From: Psettodes erumei
Taxonomy: Eukaryota > Chordata > Actinopteri > Pleuronectiformes > Psettodidae
Reading direction: 5' to 3'
Length of the DNA: 64,000 bases
Assembly: GCA_016785225.1 (NCBI GenBank)
Contig: JAFBJZ010000850.1
Location: 1,470,001 to 1,534,000 of the forward strand
The notes under the pieces were generated by a model. The model did not search any database. It saw only the letters and a list, made by a program, of their open reading frames with translations, and was not told the origin of the DNA. Below, piece by piece: positions 25,305 through 38,000 of the stretch (the first letter of the stretch is position 1; each line of letters opens with the position of its first letter). The translations under genes were made by a program, and so were the position numbers.

Positions 25305-26156
25305 TAACTATGGCAAGAAGTTTGCCACAAGTAGGAGTGAGATCAGTTTTATAAATTGAAAAAAAAATCCGGCAGTCAGTCTTAACTTTCAAACCTTTTC
25401 CAAGTAATAAGTAATTGAAAAATTAGGGCCAGACCACACAGAACCAAACAATATCACTAGCCTCCTCTTGTTTACTGTCAGTTTGCATAGTTATTTAAAC
25501 TCAGATTTGAATAACTGAAAGTATTAGAGCAAGAGTTTCCAAAAACATGGCCTCAAGACCATGTCAAATTGTAAGAGCCACCTCTCCTGCCATCTTTGTC
25601 TGCTTGGTATCAGCCTGAGTAATTTATCATATGTTGCCATAATGGGTAAAGTGGTGGTTGTGAGTTCCAGAAGTTGGAAACAAGCAGAGAAACGAGAGAC
25701 AAATGAGCTGACCATGGAAGATAATACAGCAAGACCTCTGAGTAAAGAACAAAACCAGCTGCTTCAAATGTGCGGAGAGACAAGATTAGAGTTGGTATTC
25801 ATAGTTACTTGCTTTCTGCCAGATTATATTGATTCCATTCATGCCTGTATGGTCATGTGTCGACAAACCGATGGAGCAGCTTAGAATGAGAGCTACAAAC
25901 AAACGTTTTATGGCAGGATTTATGGCACGATGAAATCAAATTGCTTCTTTCATCACGAGGCTTTACCTAGGGTTTCACCACAATCAGGACACAGGCGTGT
26001 TGGGGTGTATTTCAGCACTTTTAATAATTACTCAGAGAGGCACAAATACAATTAACAGGGCTACCTTCCTCTATATGTGCGCCCACAAGTGACTTCCTGT
26101 TGCAGCATGTGAGGCCTGCCAGCGTGGATAACAGCAGAAACGCACAAACACATACA

Positions 26157-26200
26157 CTCTCTCTCTCTCTGTCACACGCACACACACAAACACACACACA
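26157..26200. repeat. compound CT/CA microsatellite
   Basis: A CT run followed by interrupted CA repeats. Confidence 0.85.
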
Positions 26201-26253
26201 CTACTCTGCTGGTCCTCTCACATAGCTGAGGCTTCTTTTTTCCTTTCACGATT

Positions 26254-26255
<2 letters not shown>

Positions 26256-26288
<33 letters not shown>
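26256..26288. repeat. (AT)n microsatellite
   Basis: About 16 uninterrupted AT dinucleotides. Confidence 0.97.
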
Positions 26289-26294
<6 letters not shown>

Positions 26295-26621
26295 CAGTTC
26301 TGAAAAGAGAGATGTGACTGTTGGTATTTCTTCAGCCGAGCCTCAGTGATCACGTGAGGTAGATATCATTCTCTCCAGTCACCTCGAACATTAGAGCCAC
26401 GAAACACACGCTGCTGACGCTCCTATTCACCTCCAGAAACATTTTCCTTTTTTTTTAAATTTACCATCTTCTGCTTAAGGTTTCATGTAGTTTATGTTTT
26501 GTTTATGTACAGCTACTGCTATTCAGCTCAGTAACCAGATTAAAAACAAAAAAACATCTTTAATAATTTATCTTTACAACTTTCAATATTTCAAACTTCT
26601 TAAAACTAGACAAATTTAGGT

Positions 26622-26627
26622 TTTATT
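26622..26627 (-). terminator. slc12a7: candidate poly(A) signal for slc12a7
   Basis: This is the first canonical AATAAA I see on the minus strand downstream of the slc12a7 stop codon, implying a 3' UTR of about 2.3 kb. The size is plausible for a vertebrate transporter, but there is no transcript evidence. Confidence 0.35.
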
Positions 26628-28783
26628 TATGCAGAATTGTGCATTCGTTGTTGGTGGCTAAAATAGAAAATGAACTGAAATAGTTTGAAATTCATAAAGT
26701 GAGCGATGATTATTGAACCATTCATTTTGACCCTGGTTGCTTCGCACACGTTCCTTAGCACTTTCAGTCCAGGGTGCCGCTGTTACCACGAGGTTGTCTC
26801 AAGTCCTGTGTTGTGCATGTTGCGTTTCTGGTGGGTCGGAACAAAACACAAAAACTTGACGACAGCTGCCGTCCTCGCACACACACCTCCTCTCTCTGCC
26901 TCCTTCCATAAAAATCACACCGAAAAAAAAAATAAAATTAACACTTAAAGTAACAGGAGATCAGTTATAATGTAACAAATGCTACAGAGACCATAACTAT
27001 ATAGTTACACAGGCGTACACTGACAACTGAACAAAACACAACAAAACACAGATGTTGCATAACTGACGATCAGAAGGTCACATTTGCCCCACAAAGACCA
27101 GCGGGGAAAATGGGACTTTCTGCTTTACAAAATACTGCACAGCTAATATGAAAAAGAAACTGTGGAGGTACACGAGAGAAAAGGTCAGGTTCCCCCCTCT
27201 CTCCTCTGACCTAAAGTGATTCCTCCTGCAGCGTTTGGCCCAGGTAGGAAGGTTCGAAATGCCGAATTGCACTGCCTGCTGCATTTCCTCAATCGTCTCT
27301 TGGCAGCGCTTTGATGGGGCGGTGGCAGAAACGATGAGCTCCACCATAAACAGCGAACGTGCTGTTGTTGTCCAGCTCGACTGTCTGTTTAAAAAGCAGC
27401 AGCTACAGGGAGTGTCAGTAATACGTCCACAGTTTCTTTTTGTCTGCATTTTGGCACTTTTTTCTCCTACGCGTGCTCATCACAACCCCTCCGCTCAGTC
27501 TGGGACTCAAAGCCTACAGATTTCTCTTTTGATAAAACAATATAAAAACATTGAAACACGAGCATCGAATAGCGTGGAACTGCTCGACCGTAGTGATTTA
27601 TCGACCGGTAGAAAGTGCCGCTGCGCGCGACAGAACCCAGGTGAGAGAACACAGTGATTTTAAGTGCTGAAAGATCGGTAGTGCAAAGCCAACAGCGCTG
27701 CAACGACGTCGCCGTTAGTTTCCTGTGGGATGAAATTTGAGTTGCACTACTTTACGTGCCAGTTTGTGCTTTCACATTTTTTAGAAAAGTATACTTTTTA
27801 AATGCCAAATTTAAGATATAATGTGCGAACAGACAAGCCAATCTACCAGTTTAATGATACTGTATGCTGTCAAACAGCCCTTCAGTTTAAAAAAAAACAT
27901 CTATAGTCAAGCCCAACTGAGCACTACTTCAGACACCATAAATATACATGTGCATTTCATATGTTATACAATAAAGCTCACAGAGACCTAGAGTATTAAC
28001 TATGGCTATTTTCCCTATTAAAATATCAGCATTCTTTGAGGGTGGGATCAAGTATCAGAACCTGACATGTAAAAGGCTCCCACCCACCTGACAGAGGATG
28101 ATCCAACGTCCGGGTCACGTCCAGCATCCTCCTGGCTGATCCTTCACTAAAAGCCACAAGCCACAGGGCAACAACGCTAAAAGCTGCAGGGGGAGACGGA
28201 GCCCGACCTCGTTCTGCACCGCTGACGGGTCTACAACCTACAGGATGCTCTAGCAGCTTCTGAACGGGCCCTTTCTGTAGTTCAGACTGGAAAAGAGTTT
28301 CTGAGGAAGCCGTCTGAATGAAAACACTTAAGTACAAACGGTGATGCAAACTCTATATGATATTCAGAATTCAGTATGTGCTGTCACGATTGCACTTTCT
28401 GCAGCAGAGCATGGTTTTTCTGTGTAGATTTAGTTCAGCCAGCGTCTCTGCACCTCCCAGAGTTTTGCAAGACTACGAGGGTCGTGCAAAACAGCGCGCG
28501 TTCGCTTCTCCTCTGCTTATCTGAACACAGGGAGCGCCAGTAACTCGACAACATCAACACAAGAGGGAAAGAGTATGAAAATGGAACGGGACAGAACGAC
28601 GTTTTCAGAGTTAAATGAAAAATATAAAGTGTCTTTATGCTCTATCTTCTGTGGCCCAGCGTGGACTCGCGCTGAGCTCAGCCAGTCAGCTGATTCCACG
28701 CCAACTGTCTCCTTCACCCTCAGGTCCTTCAGATGATCGGTCAGACGCAAGTGGTCCTGCTTTCCAACAAACCCCACCCTTCG

Positions 28784-28927
28784 TAAAAAAAAAAAACAAA
28801 AAAAAAAAACAACCCAATTTGGATTCTTCCCCCAAGAATGCCCAGTGACCGGTACTCATGGCAACAGCCCATGTGTGCAGTGTCGGGCGTGAGAGTTTTT
28901 TTTTTGTTGTTGTTGTTTGTTTTCTTT
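28784..28927 (-). repeat. A-rich and T-rich tracts facing each other just after the slc12a7 stop
   Basis: A poly-A tract (about 28784-28812) and a T/GTT tract (about 28895-28927) lie about 85 bp apart in opposite orientation, at the very start of the 3' UTR. Confidence 0.8.
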
Positions 28928-29019
28928 TTAAGAGTAGATGGTGATGACTTCACGGCCGCCGCCTCTCACCAGAAGGACCCGGTTCAGACCCTCGAGGAGA
29001 ACCTCCAGAAACTCCATGT
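28928..29019 (-). CDS. slc12a7: slc12a7 coding exon 25 (terminal)
   Basis: Encodes residues 1064-1093: MEFLEVLLEGLNRVLLVRGG and GREVITIYS followed by TAA at 28928-28930. LLEGLNRVLLVRGGGREVITIYS is the KCC4-type end. Intron 24 before it is only 86 bp. Confidence 0.97.
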
Positions 29020-32000
29020 CTGGGCAGACAGCAGTCAAGGTAAACCACGAAGAGAAGCACAAACACAACGTACCATCCCAACCCATCACTCAACACTCAG
29101 GATACAGTTTTCATCTCCTCCTCTGTTCTTGGGCGGCCCAGGCATGTTGAGCAGGACCAGGTGAGCTCCCTGCGACTTGTTGACCACCACCTCGTTCAGC
29201 TTGACCGCTGTGTGCATCCGACGAACGTTAGACTGGTTCCTGATTGGACAAGCAGTTCACAGTGAGAGACGACAGCACTGAGGAAAACGCCGTGAACAGA
29301 ACCAAGCCCTGAATCTATAATTAGTGCTGAAATGCAGAACAGTCCTGATATTAGTCAGTGTCGAGACCTTCTTCAGCTCTTACAAAACCAGTGTGTAAAC
29401 TACATCACTTCTTCAAACGTAAACTAGACTGACTATGAACTTGTCACAGCGGTAATACCAACAATTTACAGTGGCTGTGTTGTATTCAAGTGTCCCGGTA
29501 AGTCATGACAGTGTGACAGTGAGTCAGCACGAACGGTACCGGGACTCTGAGGCTGCAGCAGCGAAATGGAATGCAGCCATCATTCATTTTGGTCATCTCC
29601 ACCTGTGCTCTTCCCGCTGTGACACGTCAGTGTGTTTTCTGCAGCGATAAGGCAGCACAGGAGCTGCACGCTGGAAAATCCACATTTAGCAAATCCACAT
29701 GTCAAATTTAGAGGCAGCGCTAGCTTGTCCCCCCCTCTTTGAATGAATAAAACCTTTATTTCCAGTCGAACTGGAAAACTCACTGACTCATGCTGGTACA
29801 GCAGAAAAAAAACTAATGTCACAGGGTGCTTTTCTGACTTCCTCATGAAATTTAGCATCACTAATACACTGGTGTATTACTGGAGGGAGCACCTCCACAG
29901 TCACATGTATCAGTCAAGTTCTGTCAAGGAGATTTTAAGTAAAACATACTATATTTAAGTCAAACACAAATGGATAAAACAAAAAGGCACGGTTACTGGA
30001 CTGAGGCGTTTCGACTGCAAATAAGGAGGCAGCAGTTAAAGAGAAAACGGGATGTGCATTATCATACCTCAAAGTCCAACATGATGGTTTTGTTTTGTTT
30101 TTTTTTGTTTTTTACTGTTTTATTAGTTTAGTTTGTCACTGCATGTTGTCCACAATATTTATTAATAGTTACCACTGTCAAAAAAAATAAGCATCCCCTC
30201 TCTCGTCAAATGGTGCCTCTTTATCATCGCCTTCAGAAATGTTAGATGTAAGAAAGCACATGACATCGACGGCCAGAAGCTAAATTATGTTAGGGAGAAA
30301 CACGGGGCGAGGCAAAAATTCTGCTTTCCATTCCACTGAAGAAGAAACACATTGATCTTTCAATGTGGAATGAACACTTCAAGGGTGGAGGGGAAAGCAC
30401 AACTCTGCTCGCGCGTACGGTGCCAGAAATAGTACATGCAAATTAAGTGGAAGCGTCTCCACCAACAGAGTGTTTGATGTTGAAACAGGACAGTTCATGC
30501 AGATTAGGACACACACACACACACACACACACACAGAGCACATGAGCTGGAGGACGCTGGACGGAGCTACAGTCACCACAGCAGCAGCATACACACATAC
30601 AGCCTAGGGCAAAGAGAATGCGACTTACAGACTCTCCCACTCTCTAGAAGGAGGAAAATGGGACAGAACAACAGAAACAGGCTTAGATGCTTCTCTGTCA
30701 GCTCTCTCCACCACCCGGCATGCTTCCAACTGTCCCCGACACCCTGTCCTGACACCCAAAGGTGACCGAGCGAACAGTTTGATGTATATGCCGAGGCTTT
30801 GTGTAAAAAAAAAAGGCGGGCTTCGGGTTCTTCCTGTCCTGCTTCACAATGGTTTCAATGCCACACTTTATCGGCCAATATAAATGGGCCGGGACGCGCC
30901 TGATGAAGTCCACCGTCCCCGATCGTGCGGACAGCACGAGATGGAAGCGTTAGTTTCCATGTGGTGTGGCCATGCACTGAGACTGAAATGGCTGGAGAGT
31001 GCACACACACACGCGCATGCGCACACGTACCAAATGCAGCCTGAATGCACACGCCATGCGCACGGTTGTCCCATTTCACCCTGCCAGGCTCAGGACTACC
31101 CACTACGACAACACATGCCGTCCTCCTGCACCGAGGCCTTGGCACCATCCTGAAGCATTGTCAGCACTGTGCTTTAAACTCCACGTCCTCCCGGAGGACA
31201 ATTATTTAAAAAAAAAAAAAAATCTGTTCAAAATGGTGCGAATGTCTCTCACAAGGCACATGCAGTTACATCGTGTCACACATCACCACCTTTACAGTAG
31301 CCTTTAGTCACATACACAGTAGATTTGTCTCTCCTCTAATATGGGGATGTATCTTAAAGTGACACGCTTACAGGACAAAAGTTTCACTTTCACTTCTTTG
31401 TAGCCATTACAAGTACAGGCGTTGTTTTTGCAGGGGTTTTATTCAGATTAAACAACCATGTACTTACGGCCTCATGTTAAACAGGTCGCGCACAGCCACG
31501 TTGGCGTTGCACTCGCGGTTGCGATTGCGCTCGGTGAACAGCTTGTCCTTGGTCCACGTCATGTGGACCCGATCGGGCCCTGCGTCGGCCTTGTCGTTTA
31601 TGGCGGCGTGAGATGCCGTGTTCCTGTCGTGGATGAGCTGGGCCTGGGCGGGAGGGAGAGAGCCACGGATGAGGAAGTCAATAAGCAGGTCGGGGGGGGA
31701 AGTGAGGATTAACCGGGAGACGGTTGAGGGGACAGAGGTGATAAAAGATAGAACAGAGAGAATGAGAAAAGGAAGGAACAGCGAGGGAACTGCTGGTGAT
31801 TAGCAGGAGGATGACGAGCAGGTGATGATAACTGAGATTCACAGAAACAAAGAGATCAGTGGAGAGAAACAGGAATAAAAACTGGGAGCGGTGGAAGGAA
31901 TCACAAAGAGAGGTGAATAAACAGAAGTGCCAGATTGACCAGTGAGAACATAAACATGATGGACCAGTAAAAAGTGGGAACAAAGAAGATGGCAACAAGT

Positions 32001-35000
32001 CCATCAAAACCATGCACATACAAACCTGTTCAACAATCACAACAACACACATGGACCACGAAGGAACAAGAACCACAAGACAACACATCTCTGGCCTGTC
32101 GAAGGTAGACGTCAACTAAGAGCTGTGTTACTTTGACAGATAGAGCAGGCCTATATGCCTATAACACAGCACAGCATACCAGGGCAGGAGCAGCATACAT
32201 CACTGTTTGAACAGACTATCGTTTGGTTGCAACACATCTGACAACATCTTGGCTTCTGTCCCTGTGTCTGTGCTACAGAGTACAACGTCCACTGACGAAT
32301 GATAAGAGTGAAATACAGTTTTATCATCATGTGTCCCCATAAAGACATATATAAAGGTCTCTGTGTTCCCTGCTACCTGTTCATATTTGATTAAAGCTTT
32401 CTAAAATAAAAGCTGTGCCGACTGTGCAATGTTTATTATGACTTCCTGATTTAAATATTGATTTTTCAAAGTTTCATTCACCCATATATACTTAGTAGGT
32501 GGAAGTAAATGGCATGCACATTCATTATTTTGATGACTCTGTGTTCCTGGAGGATCTTTCTCTGCATATTGTGACAAGTATGAGTGTCAGGAGGGTGGGG
32601 GATGTCAACAATGTAATGAATGAGGTGGTGACTAAGGTTAAACTAAAATGAAAATAAAACAAACAAGAGAAGACAGTATTGTCATGTCACAGTGAAGGAC
32701 GGCACCGGAAGAAAGGCCATTTAAAATTTAACACCTCAAATTAAACGTTTACCCTGTGTCGAGGGGCCATTTTTAAGTCATCCAACACTTGATTGTTTTA
32801 AGCACCTAATGTGTGAGTTTGACAGCATTGAGACACTTCTGGAGATTTTGTCAAAAGTCATACACGTTCCAGTTTTCTGAGAGAATACTGTCCTTTCTTT
32901 CCACTTGTTGTGTTTGGGGCAGTGGGGATGAGGTGGGGTCATGGATGGAATGGAAGCTTGGACCATGGTCTCAGGGTGCAACGGGCTGATGTTCACAAAG
33001 CGGCTCTCAGTGACGGTACAGTTAGCAGCACCGCTGTGAGCCCCAGTCAACTGATAATCAGCCGCTTTGTGAAGATGGGCCGCCGACCGTCTAACAGTGA
33101 GGGTAAGTGGGTTGATAAAATCGGCTACCTCGTCCTCCTGAGTGTCCTCCGTCGGAGAGGACTGCCGGCTGAGGTTGGCGCTCTGGGCAGGGCCCTGGTT
33201 CTTCCTCCGGATTGAACTACGCGATTCATCAGTGATACTCTGAATCTGAGCGGTGTGGCGTTGCCCGGAAAGGCGGCAGCAGATGAACAGGGGAAAGGGG
33301 CCCATTGTCATAACCCAGCAGCTGGCCAGATTTCACTTGTCATTCGGCTACTGTATGTCTGTTATCTCATCCTAAACAGATTGGTTTCTATACTGTGTAA
33401 TTTGACACCAAGCTACATGCACAGTATACCAGTCATCCCTGTGCAGGTACACATGCACTAACACTGAGCAGCATGCAGACAACATCCAGCTGTAACAATG
33501 CTATCTTCTTAAAGATGTTTATGATCTCATCTTCTTAGCATCTACTCGAGGGTGAAAAAAATAAAAAGTGTCCAGTTTACAGATAGCTGGGGATAAAAGG
33601 AGTGTGAGCGTTCAGCTGGAGGACGTGCGCATTACCTCCCTCTCCCTCTCAGTCCTGGACAGCTGCATCTGCTTCAGCATCTGAGACCTCTGCTCCATCA
33701 CCAGCGTCTTCTCATAGGTGAAGGCCGAGATGTCGTTATCATGCTGCGAAGACAGGGAGACAGTGTAAAAACACTTTACAACTGCGTAAGCTACAGGATC
33801 TGATTACAACATTTAAATAAAATTAAAACATGGGAGCAATTAAAACCTACTGATTATTTCTTAAAGCGGACAACGTGTGTATTCGTTTATGCTCTCACCA
33901 TCTCCACCACCTCCACCTCTGCATCCAGTCGCAGGTGGTAAAGGAACATCTGGAGATCTTTCTTCATTTGGATGCTGTTGTCATCCATCTGGGCCACGGT
34001 AAAGATACGCATCTTACATTTCCTCCACACCTAGTGGGAGGACAGACAGAGTTATTTATTACAGGAGGAGGTCAAAGCCAGTCTGTCAGTCAGTCAGGGG
34101 TAGATGGATGGGATAGATTGGCAGCAGGACCAGAGGGAAGGGGGACAAGAAAGACAGCAGTGTATGAGAGGGAAAATGTACAACTGAAGGCTTCTGAATG
34201 TGAGGAGAGGAAGCAAAAGTCTGACAATTATTTTTCAGAGAAACCATAAACACAAGCCATACACACACACCGACCTTGTGCTGTCGCAGCAGGAAAGGCA
34301 GCAGCATCAGCATGCCTCCGTCATGCACCACCCACCACACGTCGATGGTGCCCTCTCCGAGGCGATCCTGGTTGGTGGGGAAACTGTCCACGTTCTTCGC
34401 CACAAGTAAAGCCTGGTGGGCGGCTGTGGTCTCCCGCACCGTCTCTGGATGGACAGATGGGAGAGTGTTTGTCTGTGAGACGTTAAGTCACTGGCATATT
34501 AGTGGAATGACATCATTAGCAGATGTGCAATTATGCAATAGCTGATCATGACCTCACTGCATTTTTGGGTCAACACTGACATAGTCTCTGTTAACTCTCC
34601 ATGTTTTTTTCTGATTTTCCATTTCTCTACTGCTGTTTACTCTGAACTGTCTCTACCTATGAAATTCTTCCATGACTGTGGGTCATTGGACTGCTTCCAT
34701 GTCCCGGGCCAGGCCATTATGACTGTATTGTGCTTCATGCCCCCAAGCCCCGCAGACTGGATGAGGTGGGAGACACCATCTCTGAGATTTGAAGACACCA
34801 CAACGTGACAGAAACCCTTGGTCCGCTCTGCTGACATGGAGGACTTGATGTTCTGCATAAAGCATGGGAGAGAACCCGAGACAATAGAAGTGGTGAAGAA
34901 AACATTGGACACATTATTGGTGTTTTTCTTTTAAATGACTTTTGGCTAAGGCCACAACGCAGTGATTAATTATGAAAATATTTCCCTCTGGCTGGACTTA

Positions 35001-38000
35001 CTCCTTACTCTGTTCTCTAAATTGACATTCGGCACTCTCCTCATTAATTCATACTGATGGCTCTGAACATTGCCCAGCAGTCTGTATAATCTGTAATTTA
35101 GCTGCTGCACATGATTGCATCTGCAGACAAAGTAATCCCTCTGATTAAAAATGCTTTGAGGACACTAACAATCAGGTTGCTCCCCCAAAAAAATCAGATG
35201 TCTTACTAAATTTGGCCAGTAGGTGGCAGAGTCAATGCAGTGTGGCTGTGAAATGATGGACTTAACTCAATGAATCTTGACTGGCACAACAGATTTGCCT
35301 CATGTGAACATGAATTCCCACTTTTGGAGGCACAGAGTGCAGTGTTGTGGGCGAAATCAACATAAACGGTGACACGCCTGTGGCTGCATTTTGCATTATC
35401 TGTGTGCACACGTGTCTGCCTGCTGGTGCGTTCATTTCCACTATACCTGCTCAGCCCTCTTGGCCTCCGCATCTTTAGTGAGATATGTTCCCTCTAGAAC
35501 ATTCCCCACTATCGTCAGGCCTTTTCCTGCCTTCAGCTGAGTGGTGAAGGACAGCAGGCGAGGGTGTTTGACTGCCTGATCCGAGTCCAGGTTCAGGAGC
35601 ACCAACAACTGAGGCCTGGATACAGCAACAGAAAAGGGGGGGGGGCAAGGTCAGGTTTCATTTCTTTGCAGGGTGGAGACAAAAGTGTCTGTTTGATCCT
35701 TAAGTCTTACACAGAAATACAAAAATATGACAAAATGATGATATAAACACCTCCCGTTTAGTTTATTCCAACTACTTTACAGTTTGTTAAGGAAAACTTT
35801 ACTGTTGAAGAGTAACAAGGAGTGGAATTGATCTCACTCAACAAGCACCTAAAGTGGAGCTGAATTCGACTTTATAGACCCACGTGTCTTTAACACAAGG
35901 CCGATAGTGTTAGAAGGAGCAGATGAGCAGAAATAGTTATTTGATGAGAAACATCTGCACGCCTGGAAACTCCACATCCCCCAGAAGAGTATTTGTACTG
36001 AACATGCCAAGAAAGTAAATGATTCTGGAGCAGCGGTTTGGTTTTTGGACAGGCATTCTGCAAGGTCAGCCAGCGTGGGCCTCTGCACAGAATGAAGGCT
36101 TATCAACTGTTTCTGTCAGATTAGGTAGACGGCTGAGAGATTAATGTAATTCACCCCGTGCATCTATTCCTGTCTCTCTTTTGTCCACCCCGACAGCGGC
36201 AGGTGGCCCTGTGTCAACTGTACCCACAATATACTGTACCTCCAGTTCTTGGTGTGAGGTGCAGCATCCTCAAGGCGAATGAGGGCGTAGCGTGCCGCAT
36301 TAAGAGACAGACCACGGATGCCATCACCCCATTCCTTCTCTGCCCTGAAGCGAACAAATGAGAACACACAGAATGAAACCAAACAATGGTCAAACAAATG
36401 TCTTTCTGTGACAGATCTGAAAGTCACAGCTGCATTTGGTACGCTGCAAGAGTCTGCTATTCCACAAAATGAAAAGTACATGATGGACCTCAAATGTTTT
36501 AATGTTTTATTTGAACATAAGGTCTGCAAATGTGTGTTGATCTATTGTATATTTAATGTGCTTTTACTGTAATTTAAAAAACTGTGAATGCTTCCAAAAC
36601 AAAAACGCATAAAAATGCATGCTTGACAATAACAATAAAGGGTTCCCATTATATTTACATTTTTGCCTTAGATATAACAGGAGTCCTTTCAATATTAAAT
36701 AAATACGTATTCTGCATTTAAAGCCAGATTTCCTCTCTGTCAGAAACTTATATCATTCAGATTGAGCTTTCCTTGCCACAGATTTTCTGCCAGCCCACAC
36801 TTGTGACTGAAAGAAAGTAATGTGTTGAAAGGCATTCTTACCCTCTGTATTCAATGTATTTGTAGATGCACCCAGCGATGGCCATGGCAACGATAGCATA
36901 ATACCAGGAAGAGATGAACATGAGAGCAAGGCACAAGCTCATTCCCAGGAAGGACAGAGTCCTGCAGGAGAGAGCGCACGTTACAACTTCAGTTCATTAA
37001 CCGACATGGCATTTTTATTAACAACTATTTCCGGTTGTCTGCACATTCATGGAAACGTCTTAATGAAATGACATGAGTTCAGAACTGAAAGCTGAGAGGC
37101 TTATAACTGAAGCAAAATGTTGAAATCCACTGCTAATAATAGAACAGCCCTGCATTGTCCTCAGCCTTTGTCTCAGAACTAATCTCAGTAAAGGTCATGG
37201 TGTCTTAAGCCACAATAGACAGGTATGTGTGGTTGGGAAGGTGTTTGTGTGGTTCTTGGCTTGTGTCCGGTATCTACCTAAGGAAAGCCTCAGCCATCTC
37301 AGCAGTCACAACCCTGACACTGTTAAAACTGCTGACCCTCACATTAACCTTGCACTTTTTTAATGTGCTCACTGTCAGGAAGAGAGTATACAGAGAGACA
37401 ACACAATTGCAAGGCTGTATAATCTGTCACGCACCAGTGGTAGTATTTGAAGCGTGGTCTCCAGTTGGGCGTTCGCAGCAGGGTCTGAACAGCACAGGCC
37501 AGGTTGACAAACAGGTAGCACATGAGGAAAAACCTGAGCGAGGAAGACAATAAGCCAAAAATTATTGCTCACCTCTTGTCTAAATCTCCACGTTATGACC
37601 TACTTTAAGTGGTTTTGAGAAGTGGAATACAAAGGGGATTCACAGACTGCATCTGGTAATCTGATTTCATTGAAAGAAAACATGTAATATTACTACGCAG
37701 ACAGGAACTGACATGGAGAGGATAGGAGCCACGGAGTCAAGTGAGGCGATGAGGATGCCAATCTCGCAGATGCCAGCAGTCAGCAGCAGAGCCCAGGTAG
37801 GCTCTCCATTAGCTTTCCCATGACCAAACACCTAACAAACATACAAACGCACACAAACACACAGTCAAGAGTGAAAACTGAAGATGAGCATATGAGGACG
37901 GAGACTGCTTCGAAAGGCGTTTGATTCGACTGTGTGTCTGACCTGTAAGAAAGGTACGATGCCATCTCGTGCGATGGCCTGCAGCAGGCGTGGGGCCCCG

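Larger units (their letters stand above)
22371..28927. other. intergenic region plus slc12a7 3' UTR
   Basis: There is no supported coding exon on either strand. The part nearest 28927 must contain the slc12a7 3' UTR. Two minus-strand AATAAA signals occur at 26622-26627 and 25299-25304. The interval also has a (TA)n tract, GATT repeats and one CTCF-like motif, all listed separately. Confidence 0.6.
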
